Notes under the pieces: generated by a model
What the model was told of the DNA's origin: nothing
Database searches by the model: none
Seen by the model: only the letters and a program-made list of their open reading frames with translations
Made by a program: the position numbers and the translations under genes
Shown: piece by piece, positions 33,609-44,002 of the stretch
Numbering within the stretch: position 1 is the stretch's first letter
How the letters are laid out: each line of letters opens with the position of its first letter
Assembly (NCBI GenBank): GCA_963281155.1
Contig: CAUJLY010000004.1
Location: forward strand, 4,588,001-4,652,000
Reading direction: 5' to 3'
DNA: 64,000 bases
Origin: Rhabditophanes sp. KR3021
Taxonomy: Eukaryota; Nematoda; Chromadorea; Rhabditida; Alloionematidae

Positions 33609-36600
33609 ATGGATTATAGTAATGATGATATTCCCTATAGAGTTATAAGTCAGTTGGTATTTATTAATAATGTAAATTTTCAAAATCAATCATTTGATTT
33701 TCGAACTGAGCTAACAATAGCGCCTTTAAAACCTGCTTTGGCCCAAATAGAATTACATATTGGAAATGGTAAGTAAATGCTTTATTTTAACTAACTGATT
33801 CTTTTTTATCGCATTTAGACGTTCTATTACCAAGTGAATGCGAGGAATTAAATGGGCTGGTAACAATGGAAGGCGCAGAAGTTATTTACATTCGAAAAAA
33901 TGGACCTAAAAGTCTAAGTAAATCTGGAATAAAAGACATTAATTTTATGCATTTTCAATCCACTCAATACAGGAAAACACTTGGAAATGGAATAACAACT
34001 CAGAAAATGCTTATAACCGTGAACAGACAAACGAAAGAAAAAATAAAGGAACTCAGAAAATTTAGTTTATGCATCGAAGGCCGTGTTGTAAAGCCATCGA
34101 ACGCAATTCATTTTGCAACAATGCTGGACGGCAAAGTTGTTTCAGGAGCACACATGTACACAATGAGAACAAATCATTTATCCTCAACACATCATTGGCT
34201 TCCTTGTTTAGATCTTCCAAATCACTTATCAATTTGGAGATTTGAAATTACATGTGAAAAACCATATATTGCCATCGCTTCTGGTGAGAAATATGACGTT
34301 TTATCGAATGATGGAAAATCCAAGAATAGGATATTTATCTATGAACAGGCCATACCAACTTCTGCTATGAATGTTGGTTTTGCTATAGGCCAATTTCAAG
34401 AATTTGAATTTGGGGATGTTCCAAAAATTGTTTGTTACTCCTTGCCACATTTACTACCTTATGTCAAACATACGATGGAAAATGAAGTTAGAACACTGGA
34501 ATTTTTCGAAGGACTTCTTGGGTGCAAATTTCCCTTTAATACTTATCATATTATTTTTGTGGACGAAATATATGATGCCTTTGAGACATTCTCATCTGTT
34601 ACGATGTTTCGTTTAACATCGCTTTATCACAAAAAAATATTTGACAATGTTCGGGAAACAAGGCAGTATCTTGCAATGGCAATTGCTCAGCAATATTTTG
34701 GATGTCTAGTCAATATTTCAGATTGGTTGGATATTTGGTTAATAAAATCATTGTCCAGATTTTTGACAACTTTATATGTGGAAAAATATTTTGGTAATTC
34801 CGAATATGTCTATCAAATGTCAAAGATGTTGCAGTCAACTTGTGATTATGAAATGAAAAGTGGGAAAATGTACTTAAGACCAATAAAGGATAGTGAAAAA
34901 GCTTCCATGTTAAGTCAGTTACAATCTCAGACCCAGGCAAAACTGTTGAATTCTGTAGTATTTCCTGGTAGTGTTGCTGCTGATAAATTAGACCAAACAA
35001 AATGCAACGATACAACATTGTTCTTTGACCCACGATGTCCAGAAACATGTTCACCACTCTATGTAGAAACTTTGTACAAAAAAGGACATTTCATCTTAAG
35101 AGTTCTGCAAATGAAGCTTGGTAAAGATATATTTTTTAAAGTGATTCAAAAAGTATTATCAATGACATTAGCAGGTTTGTTTTAAAAAAACACAAAGTTA
35201 TGGGATACATAAAATAATGAGACACAAGTTGGTGGACAGTTAAATTTGACTTTGAATATGACCATATAAATATAGGTTGCAGTCAAAAGTCAAATTTTAG
35301 AATACCGAGTTATGAAGCGCTGTTGGGGCTAATTCTCTTTAAATAACATAAAGTTATTCATTAAGTAATATTATTCTTTCATGAAAAGCATAAACATTTA
35401 AAAACATTGAATTTATTAATTAGAAATACTTAAAATTCATCTATCCTTTTATTAATTTATATTGCAGTCAGTGAAAAATTAGACAAATGTGGCGAATGGG
35501 AAGGAATGTGTGTTTCAACAGAATCATTCTTTAAAACAGTCACTAATGTTACCGGACAAGAACTACCATCCTTTTTGGAGCAATGGGTTTATGGAGGAGG
35601 CCATGCAATTTTCCACGTACAGTATACTTTCAACAGAAAAAGAAATGCCGTAGAATTGGAAGTTAAGCAAGAAGCGGGAGGTATGTATGACATCGAATAT
35701 ATATCTAAATTCAACAAAGCTTGCAAAAAACACGAAATATGATGTGTTAAGAATATAAAATAGATTTACGATATATCTAACTTCAATTTCACCTTCATAA
35801 TACTCATGTTAGAATACATTGTGGTACCTTCCATCTCCAATATACTCAGACATAGTCTGTCTAGCTAATCAACATAAATTGAGCTGCACTTGCTACATAT
35901 TTGTTTAGCTGAATCCGTTTACTCAGGCTATAAGTGAAATTATTCAACTGAATCCAATCTTTGAGACCACAACTGGTGGATATAGCGGATTTGAAAGCCT
36001 GTGCAACTATTTCTTTAAATTTGATATTTAATCTTTCAACCACTTGAGAGAAATACCGTTTTGAGACATTTGAGAGATAAAGATAATAACACCCCTAGCT
36101 TGTATTAGGTCTGGGCCCAGAGCGGTTATTTTTTACTTCCCCTGAATAGATATGGTATAATTAGTTCCCACTAAATCATAGACAAATTCTCTCATTCCCA
36201 TAATAGTACAGTTTCCTTTGATTAGATCTTCCTCAGTATCAAAATTAAGTCTACATCTGTCTCCATAGCATTATCATGCTTTTAATCGAGTGCACAATTG
36301 AATACATATCACGATTTTGCCTTAATATTCCCTTTTTAAGCATTTTGAGAGTCGGAACTTTTTAAATTCAAGCAGTTGTTGTGTAAAAACTGCATCCATC
36401 TTTGTAACCTTAATTGATTTGTTGTAATTGAAATCATCGGCAATATTGGTGAATTTTACAGCAAAAACGTGCGAATGAGGACATCTAAACATAAACATTG
36501 TAGTAATTTTATGCCAAACTTATCTATGAGCATAGAACATAACAGAGACATAAGTGGCAAAAAATGATCAAAATTGGCTTAAAATAATTGTAAATATTTG

Positions 36601-38969
36601 ACTTCCTTCTTGGTGATCTGATATACTTATGAACCAGTAGATAATACAATTGATATAATTCTAGGAGACGACGGCTTTCAAATGTATGTCGGACCATTAA
36701 ATTTAATTATACAAGAATTAGATGGCTCCTTTGCACATACAATTCAAATCGACTCTAAAGTATCAAAGCACGATTTGCCCTGTCATTCGAAGGGTAGGAG
36801 ACAAAAGAAGAAAAAAGTGCCTTTGCATACAGGAGAAGAGGTTGAAATGGATGTTTCTATGATGATGGAAATAGAATCACCTGTTTTGTGGATAAGAATT
36901 GATCCAAATTTACAATTGGTTCGAAAAATCAAATTGAATCAACCCCATTACAATTGGCAGTATATGCTTAAGTATGAAAGAGACGTTTTAGCACAATGTA
37001 CAGCTATTGAAGCATTAGATAGTTTTCTATCACCAGAAACGCAGAGTTTACTTCTCGAGGTAAATTTTTATAACGAAATTAAAACAGATTACTATAACAT
37101 AGACAATTAAAAAATTTAATGTAAAATAGATATCTATAAAAGAATAGAAGGACAAAAAATTAAAATTTGGTACTACCAATTTCTTTTGCATCAAAGATTT
37201 TTCTAGCCAAGATGAAACCAATTGCACAGGTGTTGACAACATCACGACGATCATTTTAAACCCACCTTTGATGACTTGATTGTTCTTATTTCCCCTTCTA
37301 TCAAATAGACTGTTTTTTTAAATTTGAAGTCGTACGTGTTAAATTAGCGATTCATTCTTTGCTGTTGAGTTCTAAGACATATACTTGACATGTTACTCCA
37401 TCTTCAATACACTCAATCATCTTCTCAACTTCCTTTGAACAAGGCCATTGCCACGACGAACTGATGTGGCTTTATCTGCATCATTATTAAGACCTCCGCC
37501 ATAGGTGGTACGGAATTCGGGAAGAGACTTAGTGGATGACATCAAGATAGATTGTTATTATCAAATAAAGAGGGTTATATAAATATGATAATAGAATATG
37601 AATATAATAATACATAGATAATATCTATGTGTAGATTATGTTACAATTATAAAATCTTGACATCAAAGCTCTTTTAATAGGAATGCAAGCCAATGTATTT
37701 GAATCCTTTTATAAAAGTCACTCCTGAATACGTTTTTAATAGTATATCTTGATAAGCATTTAAGATGGCCAATCTTTACTTATAATCAAATTATGTAAAC
37801 ATTAATAATTGCATAATATGCAGATTATTGTCATCACTAAATAGCTTTTGGCTGACATTAAGATTAAAATATAAAGAGTCTCACAATCAAGCTTGACATA
37901 CAATTTTATCAATAAATTAATTCAAAACACATATTTAAATATACTAATAAAATTTTTTGTCCAGGTAGTTCAAACTCCAAACTTTTTCTTCCGTGTTAGA
38001 ATACAGGCTGTTGAGATGCTAGTTAAGGCTACCAACTATTTAAATTCTATTGAACGTATCCAGTTGACTGAGCCGTCCCAAATATTACTACCGCTAAAGA
38101 AATTTTTCAGTTGTAACAGTTCAATTGATCTTCCAAAACCAAATAACTATTCCCTGACATCAACACAACTCCAGCAATATTTCCTTATTCAGCAATTACC
38201 CATTGCAATGTCACGCTTACGGTCAAAGCAGGGAGATGTTGACGTTGATGTTTTCAATTTTATCATGAATTTACACAAATATAATGACAATTCTCTAAAT
38301 AGATACTCGGATGATTATTATCGAGGAAATTTGATAAGTGCGATGGCTAACTTGACGACTCGCAACAGAGATACCAAAGAATTGTGGAATGTTGAGCATA
38401 TGAACTTTGATGTAACAAAAATTCTTAAGGAAGTAACTTTTGCATTCAATATGGACACAATGAAACCAAGTTATTGTCGTATTGTGGGATCTAAATGTAT
38501 CAAGACCTTATATAAGTTAATGTGTCTAGAGCATTTGCCATTAGAACCCGATGTATTCAAAAGTTTATGTAAAGCTGGTATTTTCATTGAACTAAGAAAG
38601 TCGGCAATGATTTGTCTGATTGATATGGCAGCAAGATATAGAAGCCAGCCAATGATTCCAGTGTTAGACTTCATTTTGACAACTGCCTTAGAAACTGATA
38701 ATTTAGAATTTCAACAATTTATCGGTTTCACTCTAGTATCAAGGCCGCCTTTTACAGTTGCGGATAGTGGTCGAGGAGGCAAAGATTATGAAATAAATAC
38801 TCCGGAGCTGATGTGGAAACTTTGGAATATGATTAACAATGAGAAATTAAATTCCCGTTTCCGACTGTATTTTGTGGACATTTTTTACTCAATGTATGGG
38901 GGTGGAGTACCACCTCTACTTCAAAAAAAAAGTGAGATCATGAAAAAAGATGCATCAAATATTATGTAA
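33609..38969 (+). CDS. taf-2: TAF2, TFIID subunit (aminopeptidase-like scaffold)
   Basis: Five exons (33609-33768, 33819-35174, 35468-35680, 36665-37059, 37965-38969) keep phase throughout and give 1042 residues, within the TAF2 range. The N-terminus (PYRVISQLVFINNVNFQNQS) and the M1-aminopeptidase-like body (HWLPCLDLPNH, SGEKYD, CYSLPHLLPYVKHTMENE) match TAF2. The zinc-peptidase HExxH is absent, replaced by LAMAIAQQYFG as expected for this non-catalytic subunit. The ERAP1-C/HEAT-like part begins with LWIRIDPNLQLVRKI and YERDVLAQCTAIEALD and continues through FRVRIQAVEMLVKATNYL. A Lys-rich insert (SKGRRQKKKKVPLHTGEE) precedes it. TAF2 binds initiator DNA within TFIID. Introns 3 and 4 are 984 and 905 bp, much longer than the local norm, and both contain degenerate antisense coding-like sequence. 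Confidence 0.93.
35750..36570 (-). pseudogene. Degenerate antisense coding block in TAF2 intron 3
   Basis: On the minus strand several open segments follow one another through the intron with stops and frame changes: around 36360-36500 (FRCPHSHVFAVKFTNIADD), 36130-36260 (NFDTEEDLIKGN, MREFVYDLVGTNYT) and 35861-36043 (VVERLNIKFKEIVAQAFKSA). Codon-level sequence is non-repetitive and protein-like, and GC content is above the AT-rich intron background. I do not recognise the product. Its setting, an enlarged host intron with an antisense broken ORF, is the same as the nuclease relic in HSD17B10. Confidence 0.4.
37352..37542 (-). pseudogene. Short antisense frame in TAF2 intron 4
   Basis: A minus-strand ATG at 37542 opens MSSTKSLPEFRTTYGGG and continues through VRRGNGLVQRK to a stop. 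A one-base shift continues it as MIECIEDGVTCQVYVLEL to the stop at 37352. About 63 residues in all. No family recognised. It could be a fragment of a larger relic or a small nested gene with a sequencing indel. Confidence 0.35.
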
Positions 38970-39315
38970 CAAAATAAAATATTGGTTTTTTATAATTATC
39001 AATTTATTTTTTCAACTTATCAATTTTTGTTTGGAATTACCAATTAATTTATGCTTAATTAAATTTGGATTAGAAATATTTATTGTATTTATTCTTAATT
39101 ATAAATTTGTATTATTTTTTGTATTCAAGTTTAACTTTATATTCATTTCTCTATTTTTTACTTAAAATTGTATTAGAAATTTGTATTTGTGAAGCAATAT
39201 TATGCCAATTAGTTGTGGAATTGAGAAGCAAGCAGTAATTAGACGGATCTTACTTGATATATTGGGTTGTCAAAAATTGTAAACATTAATGGAACGGTTG
39301 TAATTTGGTAAAGAA
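38970..39315. other. Convergent 3' sequences of TAF2 and the small secreted gene
   Basis: Strongly T-rich DNA after the TAF2 stop. A 71-codon plus-strand frame here is hydrophobic low-complexity and is not considered a gene. Confidence 0.4.
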
Positions 39316-39670
39316 TTATCCGAAAACATGCGTCAACATATTCCACCGATTTTTATATGTCCGCTTGAAATGTTTTGGATTTTCAATGGCATTCAACAAG
39401 TACTTTATCTCTGGATCGTAAATACTTTCATCACTTTTCTTTGAAATAATTTTATTGTTTTCATCCGAATCAGTATTAAAGTTTACCGTACTTATAGGAT
39501 AAAGTACATAAAGTCTACAAACAAAATTGTTATTACGGCAGCAAACTTCAAAATAAGACTTACTGATCGTTGAGTAAATTTACTTTACTATTGTCATAAT
39601 CAGGAATTAAACGTCCATTAATGAGACATGCCGAGACCAAGATTACAAAGGTGTTCACAGTAAAATACAT
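39316..39670 (-). CDS. Small secreted protein, candidate neuropeptide precursor
   Basis: Exons 39564-39670 and 39316-39514, separated by a 49-bp GT-AG intron in correct phase, encode 101 residues. A signal peptide (MYFTVNTFVILVSACLING) starts the protein. The rest is short, polar and Cys-free, with dibasic sites (SKKSDES, HFKRTYKNRW). It ends immediately after KR-TYKNRWNMLTHVFG. A single C-terminal peptide behind Lys-Arg that finishes with Gly at the stop codon is the classic layout of an amidated neuropeptide. I do not recognise the peptide itself. The gene was missed by ORF-length thresholds because its exons are short. It could instead be an ordinary small secreted protein. Confidence 0.5.
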
Positions 39671-42600
39671 TATTTAATATTAGAAAAGCAAATAAACTGT
39701 ATTGTATAGTTTACTTAAAACCTAAAATAAGGAGAGCGTTTTAAAAGGCCAGAAGTGCCAAAATGAACAAGATATAGTGATATTTTAAAAGCAACAAATT
39801 TAATACATACTCTTCTTACTATAATTGTTTATGAGGGAAGCAATGCAATTAAAGTTGAAATTTACACAAACAATTAAGGCTTTTAATAGAAGAAGGATAA
39901 TTAGATGCCACAAAATTAATAGTAGTTGGGGTGTACTAAGATATATAGTTAATTAATGGTACTGTATGGCATACCCAAAATATTATTTAAAATGATGTGA
40001 TATTTAGTAAAATAGAGAAATATTTTGGATTTTAATATATAATTGAAATATTTTTTAATATATAATTATATCTAAAAATAAAACAATAATACGTGTACAA
40101 TAATTTGTCGAAAAAATAAGTCAAATAATATTATTATCAAAAATAATATGAATACAATTGATACATCATTTAATAACTAGAACCAACTTGGCTAAGATCC
40201 TTTTTTTAACAAAATAAGACTTGATAAATAGTTTTTATCTATTTATTAAAGATACTTTGAACATGAACAAAAAGTACATTAGTGTTAAGGGTAGCTTAAT
40301 TGCACAAATTGGTTATGCATAATCAAAGACACAAAGTTGATGATGCCATTGTGTTATTTCTTGCTTCAAATATTCTTATCAAATGAGGCCTAATCAGGTA
40401 TCATTCAAAAAGTATAGGTAAAGTTTGTTCTATTTACTGTGTACCCATCACCAATTGACTACACTTATATTTGTTTTGTTATCAAAGTATGTACATATCA
40501 AGGTTGCTTTTCAATAATCAAGTGTCCAAGATTGCAAAAAAAACTAATATTGATACACTGAAACTAACAATATCACTTCACTTGATGAGGTTCCTTTATA
40601 AACAAACAAATGAAACGGTTTAACAAAGTTTTTTTAGCTGATAGAGTGTCACGTCCAAATATTGTAAATTTTTTGTTTTTTATCAAATTAAAACCTTATT
40701 TTTTAAGTATTTGTTTTTCTTTTCATATGTAAACTCAATATTAACTAATGGATGTTTACCAAATTTATTATTTTTATCAAATTGTGTAATATAAGAATCT
40801 TTTTGAAATAAGGAAATAATTAAAAATATTGTAATGTTTTTTGCCATAAATGTTCTTTGCCTGTTCAAATAATTTTTAATTCCAAAATTGATTATCTTAA
40901 ACATATGCATAAGTAAGATTAGGATCCGTATTATCCAATGCATCCTGAAATATTAGCGTATTAAAAAATGGGAACCTAAAAACTTTTTATAAAGTTATTT
41001 TCTAAAACTGAATGTGGTTTGCAATTACTTTCATCAATTCATTGTAATTGGGAAAGATATAACAGTAGTTAAATATGTGGCGTGCTACATTTAAGAGAAG
41101 TTTACCTTATTGTGTAATTTATTGACGAAGGGCACTATTTATTTTATTGCAATCAAAATTTCAGATCCATCATTTAAAATAAACACAACTTGACAGCAAT
41201 AATAATCAGTTATAGTTGAACTAAACATTACCAAGTATACATTTATATCTATATTTAAAATCTTACAATGTATCGAAGAATTTGTTTTTGCATTCAACGA
41301 GCGTGTTACAAACAATTAAGTTGAATTTTTCATTTAATATCATAAATACTCTATAATAGCTAACAAACTTTCGAGGACGATATAAACAAGTATGTGCCGA
41401 GGATTGGTGTTTGCAAATTGGCAATAGAATAAAGACTAGGTTGGGTTTCAGGCAATCGAAGATTCAAATCAAAAATATTTAAACAGCTCAGGCTTGACTT
41501 TATCTAAATTTGCACAATTGCCGGGATATAGCATTACTTGGTGCTTTGAATACTAAAGCATGAACAAACGATAAGTTAAATATATTTATTCTCACACATA
41601 TCCTATATAACTTTCCCAGAACAAATGACTTAGTGAAAGAAAACAATTTTATTTAATTAGGATATTAAACAGTTCAAAATAAATATCTAACTTTTTAACC
41701 TGTTCAATTATTTAAAGCAATTGTTTCTCCTATTAATTGATAGAACCCTAGCAAAAATACCTTGATTATGAACATCATTTCTAAAACATTATTTAATTCA
41801 ATATGATGTTTCAAGTTGCTCTTGAAGTAACCGATCTTGCGTAATATTACGGAACTTCTCCAAAAACACTCATAATAAGCAGGTGTTTATTAAGAGGATA
41901 ATCTCCTCAATTGCAGTTTTGCCATTATATGGTTGATGTTATACCACCAATTTTATATGAAGTTGAAACGTATTTATCAAGTAAAAGTTTCACTTTTATC
42001 CATGTGTACTAGTAATTCGATGATATTTTATACATACGTTAACAAATTCATTAAATTTATTTCACGTATAATACTTATGAATTATATTTTATACAAATGT
42101 CGTTTATACTACTCAATAGTTTAATTAAATGATACAAATGTGCAGGTGTTGGTTGTACTAATCCGATTTTTGAAATATCTTTAAAGATGTCATTCGTTTA
42201 AGCTAAATCATTTTGACAAATCAGGCACTTTGTCCCTCAAACAAATTTTGATGTCATAGTCAGTTATGGCGTTGCAACTCACTTAAAATCCAATTTTGTG
42301 TCAAGAGCCACTTCTTACTAATCTTGAGTTTCCCACCAAACAATCAATCCAGATGGAGTGCCAGAATAGTTAAAAAAATAATTAAAAAACACCACCGTAT
42401 TCGTTTTGTCTTTCTATCTTCAAGTACTCGATTTATTTCACAGAGACTTATATGTGCCTTATGTCCCTTTTGTTTTTGCCTTACAATTTAAATCATTCAA
42501 TTGCCATTTCAATACAAATGGGTTAAAGTTGGAGATGACATTAATAATAATAAACTTACTTATATAAACTTCCATATAACTATTATAATAATAGTTCTTT

Positions 42601-44002
42601 TATGTATATTTATTGACAGTGCTTTACCTTGACAAGTCTTTACATTCAATAACTTTTTTAACACATATCAATTTATTCGTACGAATACGTATATATACAA
42701 ATCAAAATAAACCGGATATCATCTTTTAACACATCCTGAGATTTCAGTTTAATTTTGTCAAATAAAAGAATCGTTAAATCTGACGCAAATGATTGGTTAA
42801 ACAAAAAATGTTTGTCATAAAATATGTGATTGGGTAGTCTTTTAAGATGCAAGATATTACTTTGAAATGTAATACTTTTCACAGCTTTCTTTACATTAAT
42901 ATATAAATGGTACTGTAATAATAATAATCAAATAAAGAAATCATTTAAAAAATATTTAGTCATAACGAAATATTGTTTCCTGTGCAACCTTGCACCTTCC
43001 ACTTTATCAAATTCAAGGTGATAAACTGTTTACATTATTTTTGAAGCATGGTATACGATATAGCATATGACAATAGTCGGTATTTGCTTTAAATATACTC
43101 AAAAAGCCTTTTAATATATTTTATTCTTAGTCCCTACATCAAACACAGCCATTCATATTTTCACAAAATTTATATGTGTGATTTGATGAAAACAACAAAT
43201 TAAAGAAGTTGCAAATAAAATTACAAACAAAAGATGACTTCTTAATTGAGCTGAAAGAATATGGTCGGCTAAATTCTTTAATCATCTTTACCAACCTTAA
43301 ATATAAATAAACAAAGTTCATTTAAAGATGCGCCATTGTTTGACAACAATTAGTACAAAACACTTTTTCTAATACAACCATCATTTCTTTTAAACAAATC
43401 AAGAACATTTTATCATAATATTAATAAAGTGGAAGTTGAAGGATAAACACCTTGTTAATATAATTTTCAAGTACATTTCAAATACTTTTTGTTCAAGATG
43501 TGCAACAGTTTGAAGGAAGCGGTACTTTTCATAATTATAGGTATGGGTTTGCTTTACCTTTTATGAACTAGTTTTCCCGCAAACACCATGGTGTAAAAAG
43601 TTAATTCACTCTAGATTAATTATTACATAATCACACGTACAATTAAATATATAATTACAGATACTTCACTTTTAAATCTTATTAAACTTTTATGAACTTA
43701 TGCATACCCATCAATTTCACCATCTTATTGCGAAGGAAGTTTTATTAAATTGGAAAAATTAAGACCTGTGTATGTTTTGTTGATAAAAGTGAATATAACA
43801 AATAGTTTTTGATTAAAAATGTTCACAATGTATCCTATATTCTAGCCAATCCAAACTTAATATTCCTTTTATTATTAAAAAACATATACTCTATGACAAA
43901 AAATTACAATACATAGCTAAAGCTTGAGGAATTGTCGCAATAAATATAAAAAATCTGTGATTGAAAAACATTTGGCTAAAAGCGATCGTCTGCAACGATA
44001 AT
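39671..44002. other. Gene-poor AT-rich region
   Basis: 4.3 kb upstream of the small secreted gene and downstream of the NK-2 gene. Weak exon-like pieces only. Minus-strand 40780-41090 can be read as two or three short exons (FPNYNELMK, then DALDNTDPNLTYAY, then AKNIYGKKHYNIF) with GT-AG borders but no start. A plus-strand stretch at 41451-41556 follows a TTTCAG acceptor and is open for 34 codons. At 43498 a 22-codon frame starts MCNSLKEAVLFIII. None is strong enough to call a gene. The region may hold regulatory DNA for the NK-2 gene. Confidence 0.35.

Noticed and set aside
34200..34720. Active M1 aminopeptidase
   Set aside because: The fold resembles M1 peptidases but the zinc-binding HExxH is absent; it is TAF2.
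38950..39165. 71-codon frame after TAF2
   Set aside because: Ile/Phe/Leu-only sequence from T-rich 3' DNA.
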